Position numbers and translations under genes: made by a program. DNA of 64,000 bases from contig VXCM01000215.1 of assembly GCA_014773175.1 (NCBI GenBank), positions 134,105 to 198,104 on the forward strand, given 5' to 3'. The stretch is from Lucifuga dentata. Its lineage: Eukaryota; Chordata; Actinopteri; Ophidiiformes; Bythitidae. Under the pieces are notes generated by a model. It had not been told where the DNA came from. It ran no database searches and saw only the letters and a program-made list of their open reading frames with translations. Positions 14,031-33,135 of the stretch are shown one piece after another (position 1 is the stretch's first letter; each line of letters opens with the position of its first letter).

Positions 14031-14619
14031 TACAGTACAGTATCTGTTCAAGTCAATTGTGAAACAACGTAGCCAAACACTCTGACAAAAGGCATAAAGG
14101 CTTTCACACTCAGCACTGCAGTTTATGAAGAGCTCTGTTTAAGAATAAAGTGCATCTGCTGCTACAGAAAAGATGAATTGATACAGTAAAAAAAAAACAA
14201 ACAACAAATTACCCATAATACATTGTAACACACCTTAAAAGTCAGTTTTTCATTCATTTACCCAGGTGTATTCACACTGAGTAGAGGTCACTGTGTCAAC
14301 TCCTTTTCAGAAAAATACTTTTACATAGCACGGAAATCAATATTTGAACAAAAGTCAAAAAATCAGGTGGAGGAGAAGAACAAATGATAAATGAAAAAAG
14401 CATCAATACGACAAAACCTGAAAGGAACTCCAGAGGAATTATTAGAATATCACTTATCAGTCTAGGACAGAATAAACTGATAAATACACTGATCAATGTC
14501 CAGCCTGTGGTAACATTGCTGCAACATGACACCCATGACTCAAAAATGGAATCTCTGGTTGTCAGAAGACTTTGAGAGGGGTGATACTTTATGAATGTAG
14601 ATGGTGTATTGGGATTGGA

Positions 14620-17600
14620 TCAGAAGTGGTAGGCCAGGTGTTCATTGAACCTGAATGGTTTGGTTTCGTTGACAGTACACAGCAAGTCCCGCATGCGTCG
14701 GGCATGCCGCTCCTCCAGCACAAACCTGCGGGAGCGCTCCCGAGCCGCCTGCTGCTCTGCTCGCTTCTCTGCATGCTTCCGCTTTAGCCACCTGAGGAAG
14801 AGAAGCAGACGGAGAATATCAGGAAGAATAGCCTTCCTTTAATTGAATGTCTGAACACCAAATGAATGGTCAAAGATTTGTTGGCCATAAAATAAACATA
14901 AAACTCTACAAGGGGCTGACACTTATTGAATTAATTAAAAGTGAGATTTTTGAGATTTGTTATTTCCAGACCCATGTCTGTTGTTACAAAATTTTGCCAC
15001 TGACTGCAATTTCATAACACATACAATTCTCCCACAACATGGAACTTTCAGCCTCCGTGAACATGTACAAATACCAAATAGCCTTATTCATAAACCATAA
15101 AAACTAAGAAACAAAGAGATAATGATTTGCTTTGATTATCTTATTTGTTTCTACAGTGAATGTTACACATTGTTTCTGTCAATTACAGTCCACTGATAGG
15201 AATGAGGAGGCTGTCAGAGAGAGATTTAAGGGAGATACAGTAGCTTTTATCTATGTTGTTGCAGTATCAGTTGGTGGCCAGTAGAGGTCATAAAGGCAAA
15301 AGATCACTTAAATGCCACATGGGTGACTTCCAACAAAATGTTACTGACATCTCTCAACATGTAATTTTTAAGGAACTGATTAATAAATTCCAAATTAATA
15401 AGTGTTAATTACTTTATGAATGTTATACTAAAACATCATCTAGCAATTTATTAATTTAAAAGGTGTTATTACATTTTGAAAGCATTAGGAGGGGCACACT
15501 GATACACTGACGAATGAAGCACTAGCACTTCAGCTGATACAGGCCCTGAAGCACCACTGTGCTACTTTGACTCACAGTTTATATGCACATTCACACTCCT
15601 CCCTGCTGCGTATGAGGTAGCTGGTGTCCTGCTCCAGCCTCCTCAGCTCCTCCAGCTGTCTCTCTTTGTGGTGCTGCTCCTGCTTCCTCTGCAGCCACAA
15701 CCTGAATGCTTCCTCCGGGTCACTGAGGTCTTTCTGCGTGGGGAAGTAGATATGAATCCGGTTCATGTAACTTTTAAGGCTCAGGACACAATGATTCAGG
15801 CTTTTTTCTGTGTTCTTTGTGCAGGGTCCACAAAATGTGTCTTTGTATGTTCTACTTCTGATATCTCTCACTGGCCAAAATTAGTCCAGATATCATGCTG
15901 CTGGTTGCGTCAGTGGTGAGCAAGTGAAAAAATATTGACTAGTCACTAAAAATAAGTACTACCATAAATCTTCTAGTGACCGCAGAAACATACAGAATAA
16001 ACACTGAATTGGCTTCCCACAGAATCTAAGATTCACTGTAGCCAATCTACATAAAAAAGGTTGCTGGAGAAATATGCACTCTGTGCTGAATCTGCTAAAC
16101 GTCTTTCTGACACCTGTGCCTTGACCTAAATTTTTTATTTCATGACTGTAGAAAAGAATCGACATGCTCCCAGACTACTTCTGACCGTGAGATAAATCAT
16201 ATATTCATACACTATGTACTTTTATGATACAAATTGTCAGTTCACACATTCTGTACTTTTCACTCTATTTCCCAGTCTAGCTGTACAGAGTCAGAATCAG
16301 CCTTTACTAGCTTTACTCCCTTCTTGCTCCCTCTCTATAAAGCCACTGTGTAAATTCTATACTTTTGAGATTCTCTTGCATTGCATGTGTAGGGGCAGGG
16401 GCGATCTCCTGGTGCATAATAAGATCTGCAATAAACTTCAATCTCAATAAGAGACTCTTTGACACAACAACTTCAGACTTATTCAACAGTCATTACTACT
16501 GTACATCCATGTTTCCTTGTGGCCATACTTTACAGTTCATCCTCTCCATCTCCTGGGCTCGCTGGATTCTTCTTTCCTCCTGAAGCTGCTCTCTCTTCTT
16601 CATCAGCCATGCCTTGAATGCTATCTCATTCTCCTGTCTCTTCTGCTCTTCTTCCTTGCATTTCCTCTGCTCTGCCTGACAGGAGACAAGACCATGAGAA
16701 GAAGAGAAGCAGAATTCATTACGGCCTAATAGCAAAACTGTCATTAACTGTCATTCAGCTGTGTGTGGGTTTGTAATAAAACCACTTGAGAAGTATATGG
16801 AGTTCCTACCTCTTTGGCCAGTTTCTGCTTCCTGATCTGGATCTTCTGCAGCAGCTCTTTCTGCTGGGGTGAAAGAGAGTAGGTGGACTGAAAGGGGGTC
16901 CCAGTGGCTGACTGTACCCGGCGCTTGAGGTATCTCCTCTGGTTGCCTCTCTGGCTGTGGCCAGCAGAATTGGGTCNACTGTACCCGGCGCTTGAGGTAT
17001 CTCCTCTGGTTGCCTCTCTGGCTGTGGCCAGCAGAATTGGGTCTGCTCCGAGGGTGGGATGGAGGTCTGGGGGCACAGAGGTGATCAATACCCTGCTGGA
17101 AAGGGAAAGAGCTGGCATGGGGATGAGAAGAGGAGGCAGATTTGTGGATCTTACTGGGATTCTGAGTCACCTCCTGGGCACGAGGAGATGAGCACAAATT
17201 GTCATGGTTGTTTGCTAATGGAGGCAGAAAACCTTGACTCTCCACCTCTTTTAGGCTTATGAGGTCAAACTTCCCATCTTTTTCTACTAGCACCCTGCTC
17301 TCCCTTATCTCATGCCCTCCTTCACTGCTCTCCTCAGCCCTGCGTGGGGAGACCTTTAGCTCAGACAGCTTCTCTGAAAGTTCATTCTCTGCTTCCACAT
17401 TCTGGTCTGGTTTTGTGCTGCCCTGTTCTCCCTCCATCCCTGCACTGGGTGCGCCTTCTTTCTCAAACTGCAGTGGCGGCACCACTAGGTCCACCAGTGT
17501 GTCTTTAAAATGCAGCCGCCTGCGTCGTGACATATCCGGTGGTTCCTGGTCCTGCAGATCCCGATTAGCCTGCTGGATCTTCTCCAGAATGTACTTCTTC

Positions 17601-18388
17601 TCCTCATCTGTTTGGTCATCTGACACTGGGGAAGGTGAGACAACAGGTGATGACTTCTGTGGACTGTCTCTGTCTGAATCATACTCTAACGGCTCCATGG
17701 GCGAGGGCCACCTCTCTTCATCCTCTTCCAGCCTTGTTGTTTCATTGCCTTGCTTTTCCTTTTGGCTTTTCTTCTGCTGTTTAATTCCTGATTTTTTCTC
17801 ATCCTCCTCCAGCTCTTTATCAATTTCTGCCTCTATGTCCTTGTAGTCAGGACCCTGTGGGGTGGGAAAGGCACAGGCATTATTTAGGATTGAATGCAAG
17901 ATAATGAGTAAGAACAGTCCTTAGAAGGTAATTAGTGTGATGGCTATATGTGTGATAATAGACATGTGTAGTTGTGTTCATCAATAATGCATCCATCAGT
18001 AGCAGGTGAAAGTATGTCATTGAAGGCTTCACATCCAAACAGCGAGACATGCTAGCTTCAGTAACTCAACACTACACACTGTCACACTTTCACAGAGTAG
18101 GGTCACGGACCCAGCAGCTCCCAGTCTGCAGTAAGTAGAGCAATACTGGCTTAGTTACAAAATGATAAAATACACAGCAAAGATGGTAAAAAATAAATAC
18201 ATATAATGATTTTAAAAAGAAAGTAGTTAGAGAAAAAAGAGAATGCAATGAAGAATCTGTCTAAGTGGGATTACAAACTCATTTACCTGGTCCTCACTCC
18301 GGCCCTCCTCACTGATCAGCCAGTCCAGGTCTTTCTCAAAGTCATCCTCATACTCCTCCTGGGACTTTGTGCAAACTGCCTCATTCAT
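14620..18388 (-). CDS. ccdc181: Coiled-coil domain-containing protein 181
   Basis: Five coding exons in transcript order are 18388-18287, 17854-16810, 16675-16529, 15733-15576 and 14791-14620. Once the seam duplication at 16911-17043 is discounted, the joined frame gives about 518 residues, against 509 in human. Recognisable family landmarks are the acidic N terminus with EEYEDDFEKDLDWLI, the central RRRRLHFKDTLVDLVVPPL and LVEKDGKFDLISL blocks, and the Lys/Arg/Glu-rich coiled-coil C terminus with repeated FxxWLxxKR units and KPFRF near the end. In mammals CCDC181 is a microtubule- and cilium/sperm-flagellum-associated protein (family knowledge). The start is the first ATG after a good acceptor (exon begins 18397). 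As deposited, the large exon is frameshifted by 67 extra bases including an N. The gene faces p3h2 and is divergent from cpox. Confidence 0.92.
16911..17043. repeat. Exact 66-bp direct duplication around a single N (assembly seam) in ccdc181 exon 2
   Basis: Bases 16911-16976 and 16978-17043 are identical and separated only by the N at 16977. The extra 67 bases shift the ccdc181 frame; removing one copy plus the N restores a continuous reading frame matching the family. This points to two contig ends that were abutted instead of merged. Confidence 0.9.
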
Positions 18389-18397
18389 ATTCTACCA

Positions 18398-20244
18398 CTG
18401 TGAGAAGAACAAGGACATGAAACTAAATTCTTTTTTTTTTTTTTTTNTTTTTTTTTTTTTTTCTTTTTTCTTTTTGGCCTGCTAGCAACATGGCCTAAGC
18501 AACCTAATGTATCCTGATCAGTATCTCAGCAACTAACAGTCACTTCAGTAAAATGGGATAATATATTAATGGCCTCCAGAGGGTGATTCCTTCTATTTTG
18601 ATGGTCCCTCTGACCATCAGGTCAAAATGTCCCCTTCAACAACTCTTTGGTTCTTGAAAAGGTTTCTTGAAAACTAGTGGTTTCCATGAAATCAGCCAGC
18701 ATCCAGAGGTATAAAGGCATGTGAATTATGTTTGTTTTTTATGGATCTTAAATCTGTTATGGGCTGGTCATTATATCAAAGAAAAAACAAATACTTAACA
18801 CTGGGCATATAAGTAGCCTTTGGTTGCATGGTTCATCTGTATCTAATAACATTTTTGGTATATTTGCATATTTATTAATTTAAAAAATCAGTGAAACTTA
18901 CACCCTGCAAGTGGAAAACAGTTGACTGTCAGGACATGAAAGCTAAATTGATGCAAATATGAAACTAAAGTTATAATTCTTATCATACTTGACTGACTGA
19001 CTGACTGATTCATTCATTCATTCATTCATTCATTCATGCATCCATTCATTCATTATTATTTTGTGCCATTCACAGAGTACGCAGCACACATGGGTTTATA
19101 AGACAGCAAATATACATTGTTGCAATTGTGAAACAAAACTTGTCATAAACATACAGTGAAGGAATCAACAAAGTATACTTACCGTAAGTTGTTACACAAA
19201 CTATCATTTACCTACAAATTTTGGGTGGGGAGGGGGTAAGCTTCCTTTCTTAAAACACAACGCAAGTCTTGGATCAGTATCCACTCAGAAGAAATCTTCA
19301 GAGACTGAATACATTTATGAAGGAGTATAGTCCTTAAACCATCTTATAAGGAACAATGAAAAATTGAATGAACTTAATTTTTGATCTCTCCTAACCCACA
19401 TGGTGGAGCATTTAACCTGCCTTTCAATTGTTAATGTAATTACCTGAACATATTAGTGCCATTAATAGTTAATATTTTATTTGCTACTACAATGTCTCCT
19501 GCAGGGATCAAGGTATGAATGACCCACATCTCATGTGAGACTCTCCACCTGTCAGGAGAAGAGATGAAGTCTCTTGAGATAAGAGGCAAAACATCAATTT
19601 GCCTTTGACTCTGCAATAGTCATATTAATTCTTTGAAAACCTTCATACAAAATTCAGATTCTTTAAATATATATACCATATGATCAGGCTGCATTTAGGG
19701 TGACCAAATTAACAACAACACACAAAGGAGGGCTAATAGTCCATCTACATTTATAGAATTGAGAGTGTGTGGATTTGGGCATAAAGTTTAAATGTTATTC
19801 TATCCTATATTCACATCACAAATGATCCCAGAATATTACCTTGGCCATCCACGCTCTTGATGATACAGTGTATAAGTTTTAATGTCATGGTTGGCCAAAA
19901 CTCAGTAGTGCAAGATAATGGCAAAAAACGAGTATTCTGTTTTTTTAATTTTGTTTTTATTATTATTAGTTCTAATGATCCACTGTTAGTACATGTTATG
20001 TTGTGTTTACTGTACCTATGGAATCGATGTTGATGTTATGACTCATATAGCTATCAGTTTTATTGGCTACCTTAAACTTCTATGTCTCCCGGGTTGAAAC
20101 AGAACAAGATAACAGAGGCATAATTAAAGAGGTGGAATGTAGGTTGTAACGCACGCCTCTAAACAACCGTAAAAGTAAAAATTCGGTATTGTTTTAACAT
20201 TTTAGTAAATAATTGCATGACAAAATGACTGATGATAAACTCAC
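18398..20244 (-). other. ccdc181 intron 1 (5' UTR intron)
   Basis: This lies between the acceptor at 18398 (minus strand) and a consensus donor at 20244. It holds a poly-T run with an N at 18447 and a (TTCA)n-type tract around 19010-19055. No coding sequence was recognised. Confidence 0.5.
19005..19055. repeat. (ATTC)n / (GACT)n compound microsatellite
   Basis: GACTGACTGACTGA runs into repeated ATTC units in the ccdc181 5' UTR intron. Confidence 0.85.
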
Positions 20245-20500
20245 CAGCACCGGGTTGCGCTGTATTGATGTGGAGTTGATAGCGATCCAGCTTGTTTAGT
20301 GGTCCACATAACTGGCCCACATAGTGGCTGGTAGCATGCAGAGAAACACCTGTGGGCGCTTAATCTGCTTGTAGTCCCTGTACAGCACTAAAGCGTTTAT
20401 AGTGCTGTCGTCATAGAGACGCACAACACGCTTTACTGTGTGCGCATGCCCAGAGGACTCAGACATAAAATCTCCATGAACAGCACACAAACAAGGAAAG
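20245..20500 (-). other. ccdc181: Probable ccdc181 5' UTR exon carrying an upstream ORF
   Basis: On the minus strand a strong donor (GCTG followed by gtgagt) ends an exon-like segment that contains several CpGs, upstream of the ccdc181 coding exons. The right-hand limit (transcription start) is estimated. Within it, 20466-20296 is a 56-codon frame starting MSESSGHAHTVK and ending in a stop inside the same segment, so it cannot be a ccdc181 N-terminal extension. Its ATG has a weak context (T at -3). A second short ATG frame starts at 20477. I do not recognise the peptide. Confidence 0.5.
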
Positions 20501-21354
20501 ACATCCCAATGGTCCGTTGTACTACGAACTCTTTCCTAAATAAATTAATAGTATGATAGTATAGTACATTTAGGCTGATACTATAAATAGGTACATTCCA
20601 AAGCCATTATTTATTTCCTTCTTTGCATACCCCCCCAAAAAATAAAATAAAATAAAAATAACATTGCAATATTAAAAAAAAATCAAGAATCGCATTCGTG
20701 ATGGCCTACAAAATATACATTCTCTTCTAAATTTAACATCTAATCCAGCTGCAAATTTTTCGACTACAGACATTTTACAAGATGTGACGTTACCTATGAG
20801 ACCACAACCACTATAACACTTGTTTAACACAAATAAACAAGTATTTTGTGTTTTCTAGTGTAATTTTATATAAGTAGTACTGTAGTAGTTAGTTCTGTAT
20901 TTATCCTCGAAGGTGTTTGTTTTTTTAATTGGTCTAAATATATTGAAGCATCGCTAACATGCTCGCCATTCTCATCTCATTCTTGCCTAATGTTTGTTTT
21001 ATTCTGATTATACTTTCTACTCTGTTTATACTTTCTACAAAAAATGTGAAAGAAAACCAGTAAAATTCGTTTATTGCTAACCAGAACACTGAACATAAAA
21101 CGAGAACTTGAAGGCAGCACAGCTAAGTACACCGACGCGCACAGCATTTTGGGTAATGAAGTTTACTGTGGTCAATCGCTATTCTGAATGCTCGGCGCCG
21201 CGAATGATAAAAAACTACATGTCCCATGTTGCCTCTATCGCCTGTCGCTCACACACCCCCTGACCTGCCAACGGCTGATAGCACGTACACCAACTTTTTG
21301 CAGTTGAAAGGAGCATGAACGCCTAAGGAGCTGGTGTTTATTTTATCCTTTTAA
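20501..21354. promoter_or_regulatory. ccdc181/cpox divergent promoter region with two ZNF143-like sites
   Basis: The likely ccdc181 first exon and the cpox start codon are divergent and about 0.9 kb apart. Two matches to the ZNF143/Staf consensus (ACTACAnnTCCCAnnnTGC) lie near cpox: 21214-21232 on the plus strand (ACTACATGTCCCATGTTGC) and 21138-21161 on the minus strand (ACTTCATTACCCAAAATGC). A GC-rich patch (CTCGGCGCCGCG) sits at 21191-21202. No TATA box was seen close to the cpox start. The remainder is AT-rich. Confidence 0.5.
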
Positions 21355-25977
<4,623 letters not shown>

Positions 25978-26945
25978 CCAGCCTGCTCACAGGTTTACAT
26001 GTCAGTGTGGCCAAAACATCTGGGAAAGCGTCTGTCGGCAGCAGTTAGCACTTCTGCTGCATCAGTGAAAATAATATAAACCTGAATAATCATTTTTTTT
26101 GTTTTGTATCTGCACTGGTACTGTTCTTGCTTTCGCGTTTACTATGTTTTTTCATCATATCTTATAATACATGAACCTGGGTTATGATTGATAATTAAAG
26201 CTGGACCAAACAATGTAGAACATCACAAGTAGCCATTGTAAAAGCTTTTGGATTATCTCACATTGCTCCTTTTAAGTAGTGTTTGTATCTCTCTCTCACG
26301 CACACACTAGCTGTGCCTTTTCTATGCTGGGCTAAATGTGGTTTGCTCTACTTGAAGCTGTCATAGATTAAAGCACTGAAAGGGAAAAGTAGGAATGAAC
26401 TGTTTGCTACCACTGATTTTACATTTTAATGAAGCTTTTTTTGATGGTCATAATAATGGTCTATTTTGTCATTCTGTTCCATATTTAGCTCCATTCATTT
26501 GTGGCTGGTTGACTTGTGTATTAAAAGTACCTTTTATAAAACCTGGTTTGTTTGAACAGTAGTTAACAATACTAGGGTTTTGCTGCACAGAGGGCATGAA
26601 TAGCATGAATGTGAGTCGTGACATCATGTGGCTATTTGAAGAGTGGAAAATGTCATTTGAGATGTACCTATTTACAAACGTCTAGCAACATTTAAAATGT
26701 AAAATTCCCACCAAGCAGTTTAAAGCTATAGATCTTTTTCCACTCCGTGTGATATTACATATCCAGTTTCTGCTTGTTGTAGCACTTAAAGTTAAATATT
26801 GAAATCTGTGACACCCTATTTCAAGGCTTCAGCATTACTTTGAAACAAAAAAAAAAATCTACATTTCTTGTAATTTACTTTTCATATTTGTCTTTGGAAA
26901 CTTTGAGATCATTTTGCATTTAAAGTAATATGACAGTTTTAATAA
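25978..26945 (+). other. cpox: cpox 3' UTR with candidate poly(A) signals
   Basis: No coding sequence follows the cpox stop. ATTAAA occurs near 26195 and AATAAA near 26940. The second lies about 25 bp from a minus-strand AATAAA complement (26967), a possible distal prrg1 poly(A) signal. Confidence 0.5.
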
Positions 26946-28058
26946 AGATCAGCAGTCTAATGGGTTTTTATTGATTGACCCTCTGCTGGGTTCATGTGGT
27001 AGAATTGTAGGAAAAACTTAATGTCTTGCTTAATAATTACCTTTACATACTGGATCGTATTCTTGAGACAATGAAAAATTTTAAGAAACGTGTAGCACAT
27101 TTTAAATATTTTATTACAAATGAATTCAAGCTTCTGCACATATCCAAGGATTTATAACAAATTCCCTTGCATTTAATGTTATTCAAAGTTTTAATGTTAT
27201 TGTTTTATAAGGCAATATAAAAACAGGACTCTGTAAGTAACAGTACAACAACTGAGCCTCACAAAATGGCTACTCCTGCCAGCACAACTCAACTCAAGGT
27301 TATCGCAAATGCTGAGGTTCACAGGTCAACTCACAAAAATAATAAAGATCAGTGCTCAAAGTCTGTCATGTGCAGAACAGAAACTGTTGACATTTCTCAG
27401 TATTAGTGAACATTAGTCAGATTTATTTTTTCGTGTTTAAAAGTTCTGCAGCAAGATTGCATATACAGATTGTGAGCACTTTTTTGTCAGAGGATATCGT
27501 GACATCCTGATGCTAAAGACGCCAAACCAGAATGTGTCCTAGTATTAATTAAGTTGCTCATTCTGAGCTTCAACAAAAAGTGCCTTCATTTGTTAACCAC
27601 CTATAATGGTTACATCATTATCAGTGCATTCACTGCTTTACTGTGCAGTAAAAATACACACTGTAATTTACTTTCACACATATACATACTATACATGTCT
27701 ATAAACAGGTACATTACACATGCTAAACATGGACTCTGTCCATATTGACGTTAAATAAAGAATCCCCCCCTCACCGAACACTCTTTCCCCAAAGCTGCTG
27801 TTTCTATTGCTTTCTGCCCCACATTCCTATCCAAGGCACTTCACAACTTACATTTACTATTTTGCTTCAAACCGATTAGAAGAATCTTCCGTGTAAGTGA
27901 AAGCAACACAGCACAACAGTCTACAGTCCTGTTCAACGCAGTTACATCTGGCTTAGGGGAAAGAGTAGGGAAGAATGCACATTCACAGTAAAAGCAGGGT
28001 CTGAGCAACCAGCAGCTGCCAAGAGATGAAGATGAGCCAGACAGCACTGTCCATTAAT
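26946..28058. other. Intergenic cpox/prrg1, left part
   Basis: This is AT-rich sequence without recognisable genes. It may include the distal 3' UTR of prrg1 on the minus strand. The short frames in it look random. Confidence 0.4.
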
Positions 28059-28508
28059 GGGGGATCCACCGATTTTACCCGTCAAACTCAGTTTATTGGT
28101 CACATGGAGCACTATTCTGCATATGAAAACAACTGTATAAGGGCTTTTGTGGCTGTACAGAGTGCAGTGCAAAGTCAGGGAGACTGACCTCTGTGACATC
28201 ACAAGGGTTACTTCCTGTCTGTACTAAGGATAAGTTTGAAAACTAAAGCCGCTCTAAGAGGTTGGGTGCATAGAATTCACAAAAGATGTATAGGAGAGGT
28301 TTAGCGCTCAAACTTGTCGTCAAGCACTTGTCGTCCAGCACGTGTTTCTAAAGCACCATCAGGAAGTGATGCTTGCGATGTCATGAAGGTCAGTTTTCCT
28401 GACTGCACAGCACCCCTTAAAACCCACGAAAGCCTTAATGCAGTTTTTGACGTGCTGAACAGTTCATCCCCAAGACCAACAAACTGTGATGTGCAAAATT
28501 GGTGCCCC
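28059..28508. repeat. Fold-back element, copy 2
   Basis: This segment is related to 12791-13164 in the same orientation. Shared blocks include GTTTATTGGTCACATGGAGCAC, GTGACATCACAAGGGTTACT-like and AGTTTGAAAACTAAAGCC. Its two halves are again reverse complements of each other. The centre differs in length from copy 1. Confidence 0.7.
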
Positions 28509-29321
28509 TTTCACAAACAATGCAATGCCCAATTCCACTCCGTATGTAGAAACCAAGCTGCATGCATAAACAAAATGTAAGCACACAGGATACACCTACA
28601 CAAAACACGTTTCAGCATCTCCTATATGAAACACAAGCCTTCTCAGTTAACTTTAAAACCCAAAGCATTCCTAACACAAAAAAAGTGTACAAGGGTTCAA
28701 CTGATACATTGTTTTGGCAATATATGACTGATTAGTTTGGATTTTATTAGACTTTTCTTGTCTTGTGGTCTTAAAGCTGTTTTTCACCAAACTACAAAAG
28801 TCTTGGTGTAAACAGTGAATACCAACACCATCAAAGATGATGAATATCAAGACAAAATATCAGCCATGGGCAAATTATAGCTAAAAAAATAACTTGCAAT
28901 GGTCTTGAATACTGCGTCAGTCCAACCCCAACCTACACTTTTACATTAGTTGTCCTTTATTGTTACTATGACAATCAAAAACCATTTTCGCCTCCACACC
29001 ACATGCAACGTCTGCCTTCTGAATTCAATGATTTCCTACAGTTCAACAGCACAAACGCAACTTAAAAAGTCAGCAGAGGTGGTTTGTTTTGGTATTGCGG
29101 ATCATTTCCTGCTGTCGCTTCAGCTCCTTGATGACAGATTAGTGCAAGTTTCAGCAGCGCTAGCTTCAGCGAAGACTGCATTACTCCATTAACTAATTAA
29201 TGGTGTAAGTGGTGCTGAGTGGGGAAGCTGGTGATTCCACGACAGTGGTGTTGCTAAATAAGAAGATGGTCTCAGTAGCTTCGGGCATTTGTTGTGGTGG
29301 TAGTAGTGCGAGGCTGGTTAT
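28509..29321 (-). other. prrg1: prrg1 3' UTR (proximal)
   Basis: This is the sequence downstream of the prrg1 stop on the minus strand. Complements of AATAAA occur near 28957 and in other T-rich places. No other gene was seen. Confidence 0.4.
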
Positions 29322-31540
<2,219 letters not shown>

Positions 31541-31550
<10 letters not shown>

Positions 31551-31581
31551 GATTCCTGCGACTCTGTTTGGGGTGATTTAT
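31541..31581 (-). other. prrg1: prrg1 exon with start codon (5' UTR plus ten coding bases)
   Basis: An acceptor (TTTCTACAG) precedes 31581. The exon carries ATGGCGAGTG and then a GTAAG donor at 31540. Only ten coding bases are present, so the start exon is easily missed by gene finders. Confidence 0.8.
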
Positions 31582-32368
31582 CTGTAGAAAATGACACATT
31601 AAGGTGAGATTACAGAATCGTGCAGCTCTGCATCTGCTGATACAGGTTAAACAATAATTAACCAAAACTCCCTTTCAAAAACTAAAGCTCTTACTCTTCC
31701 TGTTTTAGGATAAACAGCTACTTAAAGCTGCAGGAACAGACTGCACAACACAGAAAGTCTGGAGCTTTCAATTGTTGAATCACAGAGCAGGACATATTGA
31801 GAGAAATGTATAGAAAACGTGACAATCTGGTACAAAAAAAGTCACCGCAAACAAACTGGGGCGCATCACTTCCACGCAGCAACAATAAAGATGTATCAGT
31901 GAAGGAGAAGATGAGAGGAAAGGGTGGTGCTGTTGCCAACATGAGGCATCCTTGACTAAGCGTCGGTGACCAATGGCGGCTGCTGCTGCTGACCAGTTTT
32001 ACGCATGGATGTGTTACGGGAATACAGCTCTGACCCAAAATAGATCCCCAGCGGAGAAACACCACCAACAAAGCGCCGCCGCCCCGGTAAAAACACCGCA
32101 CCACAGCCAGCGTAACAAAATCAAAGCAACGCCGCCACATGGCAGATTCCTCCTCCTCCTCCCCTTTCATCCGTATCAATATCCGCTAGTCTTCGGGACT
32201 TCGCCCCATCCACACGCTTTGATCAGCGGGGAGGATGCTCCGTGATCCATACGGTCGGATATCCCGACATGAAGGTCCGCAGCAGGAGCTACGCTGAATG
32301 GTAGATGGTTTGACTTGCTGTCCTAAGCGTTTGTGAATACAGAAATAAACTTTCTCGATTCGTCTTAC

Positions 32369-32480
32369 CTGTTTCCGTCCCCAAATTGCGCATAGACGAT
32401 CATTCGTTGTCCCTGTAGCCCAAAAAATGTTGTTATGCAGGCAGCACGCAGGCGCACAGCTCCGCCTGGTCCCACGAACA
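32369..32480 (-). other. prrg1: Probable prrg1 noncoding first exon and promoter
   Basis: On the minus strand GGAAACAG is followed by a GTAAGA donor at 32368. The surrounding sequence is richer in C/G than its flanks. The transcription start is estimated. Confidence 0.45.
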
Positions 32481-32639
32481 GCAGCTTCCCCGTTAAAGGG
32501 ACAGTCCGGTCAACAGGACGTGTGTCTGGAAACAACAAATCACACCCATTATATATATAATAACAGGAAGGGACTGTTAATTTTCAAACTCACAAAGCTG
32601 GGTATTCATGATTTGTGCAACCCTGTAAACAGCTAAAAT

Positions 32640-33135
32640 CCCTTTAATGTTTCCCAAGGGTTTCCATTTGGTGAAGATCCTCCTAAAATGTCTGGAGTTG
32701 TTTGTGGGTGGGGTGTCCAAGAACTTCCCAGAAGGTGTCTGAGTAATTATCATCTACAAACGTTCCCATTCTCTTATAACCATTATAGGGCACCTCTGGG
32801 GAATGTTCCCCAAAGTTTCTTATTTGGTTACATTATAAAAACCTTTATCAGCCCTATAGTGAATGTTCCCTGGAGGTTCCTGGTGGGAAAGTAATTTTAA
32901 CAGCCATACAGCATTCCCGTTTGTTAAAAAGGTAGAGTAAGAACACTGCATGGAACTTCTGGAACATTGTTAGAACTTTTTTTTTTTTTTTTTTTTTTTT
33001 TTAATACTAAAAGGAACATTTCTACAGCTGTGAAGAAAACATACCAAGGAAAGCTTCAGGAAACATTCTCTTGAGTATTTTATGGAACATTCCTGTAATC
33101 TGTAGAAAGCATTCCCTGTGTATTCCCTGGAAAGC
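32640..33135. repeat. Degenerate repeat with clustered GAATGTTCC / GGAACATTCC motifs
   Basis: The left half carries GAATGTTCCC twice (32801, 32861) and GGTTCC. The right half carries GGAACATT and GGAACATTCC-like motifs (32952-33130), that is, the reverse complement. The arrangement suggests an old inverted-repeat element, interrupted by a poly-T run at about 32980-33002. Confidence 0.5.

Larger units (their letters stand above)
12262..14149 (+). other. p3h2: p3h2 3' UTR and downstream region with candidate poly(A) signals
   Basis: No exon follows the p3h2 stop. An AATAAA overlaps the stop codon (12262-12267) and is probably too early to be used. Later candidates are ATTAAA near 13846 and AATAAA near 14144. 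The region contains one fold-back repeat (12791-13164) and a poly-T run split by an N at 14013. ccdc181 converges from the right. Confidence 0.45.

Noticed and set aside
17259..17846. 195-codon plus-strand Ser-rich frame
   Set aside because: It is antisense to ccdc181 exon 2, whose Glu/Lys-rich coding creates long Ser/Phe frames on the other strand.
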